Assembly: GCF_013141725.1 (NCBI RefSeq)
Contig: NZ_WHNZ01000040.1
Location: 124,001 to 188,000 of the forward strand
Reading direction: 5' to 3'
Source of the DNA: Paenibacillus planticolens
Lineage (GTDB): Bacteria; Bacillota; Bacilli; Paenibacillales; NBRC-103111
Length of the DNA stretch: 64,000 nucleotides
Position numbers and translations under genes: made by a program. Below the pieces are notes generated by a model. It saw only the letters and a list, made by a program, of their open reading frames with translations, was not told where the DNA came from and made no database searches. Below, piece by piece: positions 1-8,090 of the stretch (its first letter is position 1; each line of letters begins with the position of its first letter).

Positions 1-64
1 CAATGATAAGGGGCATCAAGTTATTGCAGCGGGATTGGCCCCTTATCTTGCTCCTCGTAAATAG
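1..64 (+). CDS. SGNH/GDSL-type esterase, C-terminal end only
   Basis: The window opens inside a plus-strand gene. Reading from base 2, the last 20 codons give NDKGHQVIAAGLAPYLAPRK and then TAG at 62-64. The Asp-Lys-Gly-His stretch fits block V (D-x-x-H) of the SGNH/GDSL hydrolase superfamily, which carries the catalytic Asp and His, and is followed as usual by a short helix ending near the C-terminus. The rest of the gene lies upstream of the window, so substrate and signal peptide cannot be judged. It converges with the minus-strand sugar locus that begins at 479. The family call rests on one motif only. Confidence 0.5.
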   Translation, partial: NDKGHQVIAAGLAPYLAPRK

Positions 65-192
65 TATGGCGGGCTCCCTACATGATGGATATCCTTGGGG
101 TTCTGGATGATGGCGAATAAGGCCTTGTAGCTGTCCCATAAGCAGATTCTGGATGGTTCCAAATCCAAATCCGAGCTTTAAGAAGAGGCGTA

Positions 193-371
193 AGTGGAAA
201 ATCTCCCGCTAAATGCTCGAAAGATGAACTCACAAAGAATATAGAAGGAAAACTGCCGACAATTCGGCCGGATTCAGAGAATTCTCATAAAATCGGCGCA
301 AATAGAGGGGGTTTTCCTGCTGAAAGGGCCTGACAAGCTTCTGCAATCAAATTATAGGGAATTTTTCCCTT
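193..371. repeat. Dispersed intergenic repeat, copy 1 of 2
   Basis: About 180 bp here match 23127-23308 at most positions along the whole length. Both begin with TGGAAAATCTCCCGCTAAAT, share a central block GGATTCTCA..AAATCGG.GCAAATAGAGGG, and end GGAAATTTTTCCCT (GGAATTTTTCCCT here). Within a copy, short A-rich and T-rich motifs such as GGGAGTTTTTCC and GGAAAAACTCCC are mutually complementary, so the RNA could fold. It lies in the gap between the SGNH gene and the SIS gene, with no open frame of its own that looks real. I do not recognise the family; it is not an insertion sequence with a transposase. Confidence 0.75.
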
Positions 372-401
372 ATTTTGACCACAGAAGCATAACGGCACGA
401 A

Positions 402-441
402 AGGCTATCCCACAAGTCATAGAAATGACTGGAGATAGCCT
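402..441. terminator. Hairpin between converging genes
   Basis: AGGCTATC and the inner AGTCAT pair with ATGACT and GATAGCCT around an AGAA loop. The hairpin lies 38 bp beyond the stop of the minus-strand SIS gene and could end that operon. Only a weak T-run follows on either strand, so termination is inferred. Confidence 0.5.
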
Positions 442-478
442 CTCATTATTTGTAAAAAACTCACTGGCAATTCCGCTC

Positions 479-1561
479 TTATGCGTAGTCTCCCGGCTGT
501 GTCTTGCTCTTCATAGCGACCCCGAAGTCTGTATAAATCCGCTGGGTCAAATCGATTCCTCTTGCTCCCGCAATATGATTGGCCAAGATCTGGAACGGAA
601 TAATCATGATGAACGGAGCCATGAACTCGTCCAGTTCCACCTCCAGACCAATCGTACGGTCATTCGCCGCTTTACCCAAGGTGACGGTATAGGTGTAGTT
701 CGTAATCCGGCTCTCGTACGCACTTAGCAGCTCCATCCGGTCCTTGACCGGACTTTCCGTTTCAACGAAGAAAATACGGTGCTCCGGATTGACCTCAAGA
801 TAAGGTCCATGCATGAAGGCCTCCAGATCGATCCCCTGCGACGGCATACGAACCGTTTCTGAGAATTTCGTTTCAAATTCCTTCACCGTTCCGAAGGTTG
901 GCCCGTAACCAACCGCCGAGAATCTGGGCGCGCTCGCCAAATTTTCCTTGTGCTGCTCGAAGAACAGCTCTGTTTTGGCGATCGTTTGCGGTATAGCGGC
1001 TGCCGCTGCGCGGAATTTATCAAGATGGGCCCGCTCCGCCTGTTCCGTCAGCGTTTTTTTCGCTACTGCCGTCTTTAAACCGGCGAGCATTAGCGTCAAT
1101 ACTGTCGCGATAAATCCTTTGGTCACGTAGCCGACTCTTTCCTTGCCGCAGCCGATATCAAGTGTCAAATCTGCCGCTTCGGAAATGGCCGTCGTCACAT
1201 CACTCGTGAAGGCGACCGTTGTGATGCCTGTTTGCTGGCGATTCCGATTCAGTGCGCCGATCGTTGAAGTGCTCTGGCCGCTTTGCGAAATGCCGATGAC
1301 GAGATCGCAGTGCGGACTGATTTTATCGTAATGCATAAAATTGAACGGTTCTTTGATGTCAATACGCACATCCGCCACTTTCTCGATATAATATTTGGCG
1401 CTTAGTGCGGCATTGATGCTTGAACCAGTCGCCAAAATAAGCCATTCCGCCTTATTGTTCGCCGCCAGCGCGAAGGCATCCACATTGCCCGGGTAGTTGG
1501 CGAGAATGCTTTCCGTTACCGCTTGCTCTTCTTGAATATAGGTCATCATTGTCGGTTTCAT
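479..1561 (-). CDS. SIS-domain sugar isomerase/deaminase (AgaS/FrlB/GlmS-like)
   Basis: A 360-residue protein with two SIS (sugar isomerase) domains and no glutaminase domain. The first SIS domain carries ATGSSINAALSAKYY (near residues 45-60) and GISQSGQSTST (about 90-100), the phosphosugar-binding serine-rich loops of the family. The second contains the SETVRMPSQGIDLEAFMHGP stretch (about 235-255), as in GlmS-like isomerases and fructosamine deglycases. Proteins of this size without a glutaminase part act on 6-phospho amino-sugars, for example glucosamine-6-P deaminase of the NagB-II type, or deglycate fructosamine-6-P. It is the last gene of the catabolic unit, 66 bp after the GH9 gene. With the ROK kinase of the same operon it could turn phosphorylated glucosamine into fructose-6-P; this substrate is inferred. 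Confidence 0.8.
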   Translation of the reverse strand: MKPTMMTYIQEEQAVTESILANYPGNVDAFALAANNKAEWLILATGSSINAALSAKYYIEKVADVRIDIKEPFNFMHYDKISPHCDLVIGISQSGQSTSTIGALNRNRQQTGITTVAFTSDVTTAISEAADLTLDIGCGKERVGYVTKGFIATVLTLMLAGLKTAVAKKTLTEQAERAHLDKFRAAAAAIPQTIAKTELFFEQHKENLASAPRFSAVGYGPTFGTVKEFETKFSETVRMPSQGIDLEAFMHGPYLEVNPEHRIFFVETESPVKDRMELLSAYESRITNYTYTVTLGKAANDRTIGLEVELDEFMAPFIMIIPFQILANHIAGARGIDLTQRIYTDFGVAMKSKTQPGDYA

Positions 1562-1627
1562 CGATTTTTTCCTCCCTGACGGTCCGTAGCGCTGCCGGCG
1601 CAGAATATCGCATTATTTATTGTATGC

Positions 1628-4027
1628 TCAAGCTTCGCTCTGCTTGTCATGCGCGTACAAGTCGGAGAGCAGCGACAGCCATTTGCCCGCAAGACCGACC
1701 CATACTTCCTTATAGGTGGCGCCATTCATTTGCGGCCAGTATGGAACATCCTCGTTCTCGAAGGTCTGTACGCCTACGGGAATTTCACCTACAATTTCGC
1801 CGCTAAGCACGCTGTACTGCTGCGCGAAGTTGTATCCTTCACCGTACATCAGGGATTGACCGAACGGATTCTTGCCTACTATCCACTGCAGCTGGCTCTC
1901 GGCAATCGAGATCAACTCCTGATCGTCAAGCAGCATGCCTGCCAAGGAGGCGGCTTTGCCTGTAGAAAGGACGATCGCCGTGTTGCCCTTGAATGAGAAC
2001 CAAACCGGGAACCTCTTCAAGTAATAGTCTTCGTTCAGACGAACACCCTGCCTCAATTGCTCCGCATACAAAGCGGTCGCTTCCTCCCCGACCAGCAAAT
2101 GCTGGAGTTCGAAGCTTTCACGATCCTGATTCTCATCCACATGGTAGATGCCGCTTGAAATCATGGGATAAGGCGCTGTAAAGGCGGTCAGAAACTTGAT
2201 ATACTCCCCATACCTTCGGACGGATTCCATCCAGCTGCCACGCTTGTCATGCTCTGACTGCGTCTTCAAAATTTCGCTAAAAGCCTGTAAATACATATGC
2301 TCTCTGGCCTGGTGGTTGAAATGCTGAATGACCTTCTTCTCCGGCGTCCGATAGAAGAAGCCCGCTACGTTCTTGCCGTCATCGGTTTGAATGCCGACAA
2401 GCTCTTGCGAATCGATGACATAGTCCAAATATTCGACAGCCTTGATGGCATAAGCAGCCTCACCCGTTAGCTGGTATTGGAGCGATGCCGACCATGAAGC
2501 TGTCGCCATGAACAAGCTTTCTGAGCTCATATAGGTGTGCTCCCAGAAGATAGGCTTCGGCGCAAAGCCTCTGAGCTCGAATTGCTCAATTGCATATTGG
2601 AAATCTTGGATCGCACAGGCTTTCAATTTATCCTTCAGCATATCTCCATCCTCCATGAACATGGCGATCTGCGCTTCGATGCCGGAGAGGATAAAGTTTT
2701 CATACGGGTTGTTGTGCACGCGGGCGGTCATATCGTCCATATTGCCCATGATGCCGTCCGACCAGATGCGGATACCTGCGCTTGTAGCCCGGAAGCCATC
2801 GCCGAATCGGGTCTTCAGAATGAAGTCCACTCCCCATTCCCCCTCTTCGACAAGACGAAGATACAGCGGATAATTGCGCTCCTTCACCTGATGAGCGATC
2901 TCGTACAGGGCGCATGCAACCTCTGCCGTCTGCACCAGTTGCTGGGATACATCGCCTGCATCATGCCATCCCCCATTAAAAATGATCGTGCCGCCGTTAT
3001 GCCGGGCGAGAATGTCCTCATGGCAGCTGCCGTGAATGCCGTGCACCGGACAGCCGCAGCGTTCACAATAGATGAAGTTGATCGATTTCCAAATCGAATC
3101 CTCCCATCGGTCCGCCGTGCTGCCAATCTCAAACGGTCTTGTCAGCAACTCGCCGACCCGGACGATATACGTCCCTTCCTCCTTAAACGCGGAGAAGTCC
3201 ACAACGGTGAAGCTGCCAATCGAGGTGCTCACATGCTTAACAGAACCGGTGAATTTCTCCTCTCCCGTCTCAAGCTCGATAACGGTGAAAGACGATGCCT
3301 GCTGCTCCGCCAAAATCATCGTTTTAGGTTGCTCCCTACTGTAGCCGTTGTGGGAGAAAATAATATCCTTGCTTCTTGGCTGCCACCCTTTCGAAATATT
3401 CGGATAGGATACCTTTTCCAAGATGACGTTGCGAATGCGATAGGTCATGGTATCGCCGGTAGCCCGATCTTTGCCGTACATATCATAGCAAAACTCAAGC
3501 TCGGTAATGCCGTCCCTCGGCAAGTCCGGAATTTCCATCGAGCATGCATTCCACTGGCGGTTTTTCAAATTGATGACATTCGAGCCTTCACGACGATAAA
3601 TATCGGGAATTTTGATCGTACCGTCATTTTTTATGCCTACTTTTATATGTGGGTTTGACATCCCGCTGCAGTCCGGGTAAATTTCAAAGGAAATCCGATT
3701 GAAGTTCTCCCAATTCTCATGATCGAACGTCCGATAGATGCCTACATGCCCGTAAGTGCTGTAATCCCCGTCACTGGGCGAGCCCTCCGGCCATGTATCC
3801 ATATCAAACGGAGAAGTCAGCTGCAGCAGGCCGCCTTCCAGCACGCTTGACGACCCGAGTCCACGATGCGTCCACCGCTCACCGCCCACGGCCTGATCGA
3901 GAATGACCACCCTGTCCAATACTTCCTTTTTCAAGCTGTCCGCTTCCAATGACGCACTCTCGTCCACCTTCAGCGGCCTGTGAATCAGATTTGACAGTGC
4001 GAGCTCACGTTCAATTTTCGATCCCAT
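1628..4027 (-). CDS. Glycoside hydrolase family 9 enzyme, cytoplasmic
   Basis: A 799-residue GH9 protein. Residues about 1-215 are a carbohydrate-binding-like beta region, about 225-310 an Ig-like CelD-type N-terminal domain, and the rest the (alpha/alpha)6 barrel. The family's catalytic base motif GGWHDAGD is present (Asp356 and Asp359), and the C-terminal YKEVWVG supplies the proton-donor Glu (about 774). There is no signal peptide, dockerin or cellulose-binding module, so it probably acts inside the cell on imported oligosaccharides. GH9 members of this architecture include exo-beta-glucosaminidases of chitin or chitosan loci as well as cellodextrinases; the neighbouring SIS and ROK genes favour an amino-sugar substrate, which is inference. 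It starts 19 bp after the ROK stop, so the two are cotranscribed. Confidence 0.85.
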   Translation of the reverse strand: MGSKIERELALSNLIHRPLKVDESASLEADSLKKEVLDRVVILDQAVGGERWTHRGLGSSSVLEGGLLQLTSPFDMDTWPEGSPSDGDYSTYGHVGIYRTFDHENWENFNRISFEIYPDCSGMSNPHIKVGIKNDGTIKIPDIYRREGSNVINLKNRQWNACSMEIPDLPRDGITELEFCYDMYGKDRATGDTMTYRIRNVILEKVSYPNISKGWQPRSKDIIFSHNGYSREQPKTMILAEQQASSFTVIELETGEEKFTGSVKHVSTSIGSFTVVDFSAFKEEGTYIVRVGELLTRPFEIGSTADRWEDSIWKSINFIYCERCGCPVHGIHGSCHEDILARHNGGTIIFNGGWHDAGDVSQQLVQTAEVACALYEIAHQVKERNYPLYLRLVEEGEWGVDFILKTRFGDGFRATSAGIRIWSDGIMGNMDDMTARVHNNPYENFILSGIEAQIAMFMEDGDMLKDKLKACAIQDFQYAIEQFELRGFAPKPIFWEHTYMSSESLFMATASWSASLQYQLTGEAAYAIKAVEYLDYVIDSQELVGIQTDDGKNVAGFFYRTPEKKVIQHFNHQAREHMYLQAFSEILKTQSEHDKRGSWMESVRRYGEYIKFLTAFTAPYPMISSGIYHVDENQDRESFELQHLLVGEEATALYAEQLRQGVRLNEDYYLKRFPVWFSFKGNTAIVLSTGKAASLAGMLLDDQELISIAESQLQWIVGKNPFGQSLMYGEGYNFAQQYSVLSGEIVGEIPVGVQTFENEDVPYWPQMNGATYKEVWVGLAGKWLSLLSDLYAHDKQSEA

Positions 4028-4046
4028 GATTCCGTTGTCCCCCTTT

Positions 4047-5006
4047 TTAAGCTTCCAGCTTGGATATCGTTCGTATAGCCAGCCATGCAGCGCCCTTCAA
4101 TCCGATAACCGCCTCGTCGATCTCCGTCTTCTTCACGCCGTTAATTACGAAACGCATCGTCTTCCCCTGCAGCCGGGACTGCAGCTTGTCGATAAACCAG
4201 CTTCCGCTAACAACACCGCCGCCGAGTACAATCGTATCCGGATCGGAGAAGCGGACCATATTCATGATCGTTTCCGCTACAGCCTGCAGCGCAGTGTCCA
4301 CAACCTCTGTACAGAGCGGATCACCGTGATCGTAGCCTGCAAAAATCTCTTCGACCCCTACGCGGCCTTCATTCGGGATGACAATGGCCGAATCGGGATA
4401 GGATGGCTTTAGCGCAACGATCCGATTATGCATCCCGAGCCCGGAAGCCAGCAGCTCCACACAGCCCTTCCTGCCGCATATGCATGAAATGTCGCTGTCA
4501 TAATCCGCTACATGATGCCCAACCTCACCTGCATTGAAATGCCGGCCGATAATTGGCTCGCCGTTTACTACACAACGAGCGGCAATCCCCGTTCCAATAT
4601 TCATATAAATAAAATTGTCCGAATAGGTGCCGCAGCCCCATCTCTGCTCCGCGAGCGTTGCACAGTAGACATCATTGCCGATTGTGCACGGCATCGCGAA
4701 CATCTCGCTAATTTTCCAGGCGAGCTCGATCGGCTGGCTTCTGGAAGGATCAATTTCAAACCAGATGCCCTCTCTCGTATTGACCCGTCCTACTACGCCG
4801 ATACCGATCGCCGCCACTTCACTGTACAGTCCCACATGTTCGATATAATCCCTGAGGCTTGCCGCTATCGTCTCGAATGCTTGCGCTTGCGACACCACTG
4901 TCGAAGCATAAACCTTGCTGCCAAGCACCTTGCCGTCCAGTGAAACCTCCCCGATCAAGATTTTGGTTCCGCCCAAATCAACAGCCAGTACAGACTTTTC
5001 CATCAT
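4047..5006 (-). CDS. ROK family sugar kinase
   Basis: A 319-residue ROK protein with no N-terminal helix-turn-helix, so a kinase rather than a repressor. The phosphate loop DLGGTKI lies at about residues 10-16. The sugar-binding GEVGHH motif is followed by the zinc motif CICGRKGCVE (about 180-190), and the second ATP motif VLGGGVVSG is near 265. Such enzymes phosphorylate glucose, N-acetylglucosamine, glucosamine or mannose at O6. The start codon overlaps the end of the VOC gene by 4 bp and the stop is 19 bp before the GH9 gene, so it is cotranscribed. It probably phosphorylates the monosaccharide released by the GH9 enzyme. Confidence 0.88.
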   Translation of the reverse strand: MMEKSVLAVDLGGTKILIGEVSLDGKVLGSKVYASTVVSQAQAFETIAASLRDYIEHVGLYSEVAAIGIGVVGRVNTREGIWFEIDPSRSQPIELAWKISEMFAMPCTIGNDVYCATLAEQRWGCGTYSDNFIYMNIGTGIAARCVVNGEPIIGRHFNAGEVGHHVADYDSDISCICGRKGCVELLASGLGMHNRIVALKPSYPDSAIVIPNEGRVGVEEIFAGYDHGDPLCTEVVDTALQAVAETIMNMVRFSDPDTIVLGGGVVSGSWFIDKLQSRLQGKTMRFVINGVKKTEIDEAVIGLKGAAWLAIRTISKLEA

Positions 5007-5437
5007 CGTTCCTCCGTTTGGTCATCCTGAATGAACTCAACGAGCTCGCCGCCCGGCGCGCGAACATAGGCGAAGCTTAAGCCGACAGTTTCGCCCGAGC
5101 GGGTCGGAATATTGCTATGACGCGGATCCCCGAGAGGCGTAGCCCCTGCTGCTACGGCCCTGCGCACCGACTCCTCTATATCCATCGTGCGAACAGCCAG
5201 ATGCTCCCACATCCCGTCGACGAATTCCTTCTTCGTTTCGTAGATTTCCAGGAAATCGCCATCGCCCAAATCCACCAGCACCGCATGATCCTCAGCGCCA
5301 TCCTTGCCCCATTCCACGACAAAGCGTGCGCTGAGACCTTCCATGTAAAACTTTACCGTACCTTCAATATCCCGTGTCTTCAGGCAAACATGATGAATGC
5401 CCTTCTTTTTAGTAGTCGTATACATCGTCCCACTCAC
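5003..5437 (-). CDS. VOC (glyoxalase/bleomycin-resistance fold) protein
   Basis: A 144-residue single-domain vicinal-oxygen-chelate protein. Metal-ligand candidates are the His of IHHVCLK near the N-terminus, the Glu of DFLEIYE, the His of WEHLAVR and the final GELVEFIQ Glu. These are the usual four positions of the beta-alpha-beta-beta-beta repeats. The fold supports lyases, epimerases and dioxygenases, so the reaction is not predictable. In this operon, beside an epimerase and a dehydrogenase, a sugar-modifying role is plausible. The GTG at 5437 and the ATG at 5425 are both possible starts and neither has a strong ribosome site. The stop overlaps the ROK start. Confidence 0.75.
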   Translation of the reverse strand: MSGTMYTTTKKKGIHHVCLKTRDIEGTVKFYMEGLSARFVVEWGKDGAEDHAVLVDLGDGDFLEIYETKKEFVDGMWEHLAVRTMDIEESVRRAVAAGATPLGDPRHSNIPTRSGETVGLSFAYVRAPGGELVEFIQDDQTEER

Positions 5438-5476
5438 TTCCCGAAATTGTGATGAGCTGCTGGCCGCAAACCGGTA

Positions 5477-6463
5477 TTAAACCAGACTCCAATCAAAAAT
5501 CACGCAGGTTTTCTTCAATGTGCCATCAGCAATCCCCGCATACACTTCTCCGCATGCGCTTGGCGCATAGATATCATAAATGTTTTCTACCTGGATCAGC
5601 CCGTCGCGAATCCATTCCATCGCTTTCCTGATGCTGCCATGACTGCTGTTAGGATGGAACTCTGAAGAATGTCGCGGAAGCGACCACTCGAACCCGGAAT
5701 TAACCTGTATAAATCCATAAAAAATGCTGCGCAGCAACTCATGCGCAAACTTTTCCGTCGAACGGTACCAAGGCACGCCGATCAGATACAGATCCCCGCC
5801 TTTGCGGAGGTTGGTAATTAAGGAATACACCGCCTCTTCCCTGCCGGAGCAGTCCATCGCCAATCCAGCCGTCCCCTTAAGTCCCGGCACCTCATCCGGT
5901 GAAGCGTATACATGACGCAATCCACAAGAGCGTGCTGTTGCTCTGCGGCCCTCGTTCGGATCGAAGGCATAGACCTCATAGCCGCAATGCTGCATCACTT
6001 GCGCGCACATTAGGCCCACTACGCCAAGTCCCGTTACCATCACCGATTCTGTCGGGCGGATTCGGGAATGAATCATGGAAGTCATCGAGACAGCCGGGAA
6101 TCGGCCGATCACAGCATGCTCAGGCTTCATTCCAGCCGGGACAGGAATGTAATCACTGAATTTGACCCGGCTGTATGCTTGATGTGGGGACAATGCAAGC
6201 ACATGCTCCCCCTTCCCCACATTTGTAACCGCTTCGCCTACCTCAAGCACCTCGAGGATAGCCGCATAGCCAGTCTCTACCGGATACTTCATTCCTCCGG
6301 AATAGTCCATATACGCACCCATCTCCGAGCCGTTCGAAATGAGCGATACGATCGTTCGCCCTATAATTTCATCGGCTGCAAGCGGCAATGGCTCCCAATC
6401 GCACTGCACAAGCGATGCTTGTTGCTCGCCTGTGAACTTAATCGCCTGATTTGTCTGTATCAC
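5477..6463 (-). CDS. Medium-chain dehydrogenase/reductase without zinc ligands
   Basis: A 328-residue MDR-superfamily oxidoreductase. The GroES-like N-terminal domain is followed by a Rossmann fold with the dinucleotide motif VTGLGVVGLM (about residues 155-165) and an acidic strand end VYAFDP suggesting NAD. The four-Cys structural zinc lobe is missing, and the usual catalytic CG.C.SD segment is replaced by SLISNGSEMG, so this is not a classical zinc alcohol dehydrogenase. Related proteins occur in sugar-acid and inositol-type loci and oxidise a sugar hydroxyl. It overlaps the upstream epimerase gene by 4 bp, showing translational coupling. The exact substrate is unknown. Confidence 0.78.
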   Translation of the reverse strand: MIQTNQAIKFTGEQQASLVQCDWEPLPLAADEIIGRTIVSLISNGSEMGAYMDYSGGMKYPVETGYAAILEVLEVGEAVTNVGKGEHVLALSPHQAYSRVKFSDYIPVPAGMKPEHAVIGRFPAVSMTSMIHSRIRPTESVMVTGLGVVGLMCAQVMQHCGYEVYAFDPNEGRRATARSCGLRHVYASPDEVPGLKGTAGLAMDCSGREEAVYSLITNLRKGGDLYLIGVPWYRSTEKFAHELLRSIFYGFIQVNSGFEWSLPRHSSEFHPNSSHGSIRKAMEWIRDGLIQVENIYDIYAPSACGEVYAGIADGTLKKTCVIFDWSLV

Positions 6464-7275
6464 AATAACAACTCCCGCCGGGTTAGTTTAAGCTGCTCCA
6501 GCAGCCCGGCATAACACCGTTCTGCGCCATCAAACTGGGGATACCCCTTCTCCGATTCATGCTCGACAATCAGCCATTCGGTGCCTGAACGGCTGCATGC
6601 CTCAAGAATAGCCGGCCAATCATTGTCATCCGTCGTGCTGCCAATGAATGTCTCGTGGCCAAGCTCACGGGAGAACGGCTTGCAATGCACAAGCTGCACT
6701 CTCCCCGGATGATCTGCAATGACTTGAGCCGGATCAGCCTCCGCTTCGATGCAATTGCCTGTATCCAACTCCAGTATGACGCCGGAATGGGTATGCTCAC
6801 TAAGAAGCGACCACGGCGTTGACTCGCCATAATGCGTATGAAACTCATGTGCATGGGTATGATAGCCGATACGCAAATTCCGCTTTTCCGCCAGCCCCGC
6901 AAGTTCATTGATGCGTCCTGCATATTGCACCCATACATCCGCGCAATCCTCGCTCATCTTGTGCCCAATTTGCCAAGGACCGCCCAAGGCCGGGATTATC
7001 ATATTGGTCGTTCCGGCACGAGTATGGTAGTCCAATGTCGCTTCAATCGTATCTGCCTGCAGCAGCTTCCACTCCGTATGCCAGCCGCAGTTGACGAGTC
7101 CGATTTCCTCGAGCAGTCCTTTAATCTTCTCCGGCTCATGAATGAACGGGCCGTAGAACTCCACTCCTTCATAGCCGATTGCCTTGACTCTGCGCAACGT
7201 CGATTCCAGGTCGCGCTGAAACTCCTTGTATACCGAATACAATCCTAATGCTATTGACATCGAACTCACTGACAC
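6460..7275 (-). CDS. Sugar phosphate isomerase/epimerase (xylose-isomerase-like TIM barrel)
   Basis: A 271-residue AP-endonuclease-2/xylose-isomerase-like TIM barrel. Metal-binding candidates sit at the barrel rim: the Glu of GVEFYGP, the His residues of NCGWHTEW and RIGYHTHAHEF, the Glu of ILELDTGN and the late Glu of WLIVEHE. The fold covers inosose dehydratases, hydroxypyruvate isomerases and ketose epimerases. The GTG at 7275 has a good GAGAGGAG ribosome site; an ATG five codons later is an alternative. It lies 18 bp after thuA and overlaps the dehydrogenase by 4 bp, so both probably work on the same sugar intermediate. Confidence 0.82.
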   Translation of the reverse strand: MSVSSMSIALGLYSVYKEFQRDLESTLRRVKAIGYEGVEFYGPFIHEPEKIKGLLEEIGLVNCGWHTEWKLLQADTIEATLDYHTRAGTTNMIIPALGGPWQIGHKMSEDCADVWVQYAGRINELAGLAEKRNLRIGYHTHAHEFHTHYGESTPWSLLSEHTHSGVILELDTGNCIEAEADPAQVIADHPGRVQLVHCKPFSRELGHETFIGSTTDDNDWPAILEACSRSGTEWLIVEHESEKGYPQFDGAERCYAGLLEQLKLTRRELLL

Positions 7276-7293
7276 ATCGCTCCTCTCTATGTT

Positions 7294-7935
7294 CTAGCTC
7301 TGGCGAACAGCCCAATCCGCACCGTTCTTCATGAGCTGAATCATTTGAGGATGGCCCAGTGCCTCCGGGTTATGTCCAGGAGTCAGCGCCACCACTTTGC
7401 CTGCGTCAGCCCTATGCGCCCATCCCCCTGCCGCCGTTACATGCTGGGAAGTGCTGAACAGAATGACATCGGTTCTCGTCGTGTCCACTTGACAGTAGTA
7501 ATGCTCATCGATAGCCATGAACGCCTCGACGCCCTCGGTAATCGGATGCTTGAAGCTGGCCGCCGGGTTATTCGTCACCTCCACGTGATGGGGAGAATGC
7601 TCGACGAATCGGCCGGAGTTCAGCTCCACATAGAACGGGCTGTCCGGCTCGATCAGGACAAGTCCTGCATGTATGAACATAATGCCCATGCCGCCCTTCA
7701 CCTTGCGGACAATCTGCCGCTGCTCATCCGGGGTCATATTGGTCTCCCCTGCAGGACGCCCGTTGGTAAAGAACATGACCAGATCTACCGCTGACTCGGT
7801 CTCAATCAAATCTCTAGTCCGGTCAGTAAGGACAACCTCCCACTGCTCCTCATCGAACACCCTCGCCATAACGGGATCAATGACTTCCTTCGGGTGGTTA
7901 TAATCATCGCGTATAATATACACTAAGCTCTTCAT
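7294..7935 (-). CDS. ThuA-like protein (trehalose-utilisation family)
   Basis: A 213-residue class I glutamine-amidotransferase-like alpha/beta protein of the ThuA family. It shows the strand KSLVYIIRDD at the start, GIMFIHAGLV in the middle (about residues 90-100) and the HPITEGVEAFMAIDEHYY segment typical of ThuA. In rhizobia, ThuA together with ThuB is involved in 3-keto-disaccharide metabolism, which fits the dehydrogenase and epimerase in this operon. I choose the ATG at 7935 because GAGGAG lies about 10 bp upstream; an upstream ATG at 7956 has no clear ribosome site. It is the first gene of its unit and follows a promoter with the shared operator. Confidence 0.75.
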   Translation of the reverse strand: MKSLVYIIRDDYNHPKEVIDPVMARVFDEEQWEVVLTDRTRDLIETESAVDLVMFFTNGRPAGETNMTPDEQRQIVRKVKGGMGIMFIHAGLVLIEPDSPFYVELNSGRFVEHSPHHVEVTNNPAASFKHPITEGVEAFMAIDEHYYCQVDTTRTDVILFSTSQHVTAAGGWAHRADAGKVVALTPGHNPEALGHPQMIQLMKNGADWAVRQS

Positions 7936-7984
7936 TGTACCTGCACTCCTCGCCATTTCGATGTGTTAAGCTTCCATCATCCAA

Positions 7985-8050
7985 ATTATAAAGGAGCGGT
8001 TAGGCATGTTTAAGGCTTCAGATTTTATATCGGGTACCAGAATTTCAGGT
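7985..8050 (-). promoter_or_regulatory. Promoter and operator of the thuA-to-SIS unit
   Basis: On the minus strand a TATAAT -10 box (7985-7990) is preceded, 21 bp upstream, by a block at 8012-8050 containing GAAATTCTGGTACC and AAAATCTGAAGCCTTA. The same block stands at the same distance from the -10 box of the lplB unit (13654-13692). No good TTGACA -35 is seen, as expected for an activator-dependent promoter. The AraC-type response regulator encoded next to it is the natural candidate to bind here. Confidence 0.65.
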
Positions 8051-8090
8051 ACTGCCGCCGGCAGGTTTGCCAGCTATCCAGCCCCGCCAT

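Noticed and set aside
2537-3658. Plus-strand open frame of 373 codons inside the GH9 gene
   Set aside because: It is the antisense shadow of the GH9 gene, which has family motifs and codon use on the minus strand; the product has no recognisable domain and no ribosome site.
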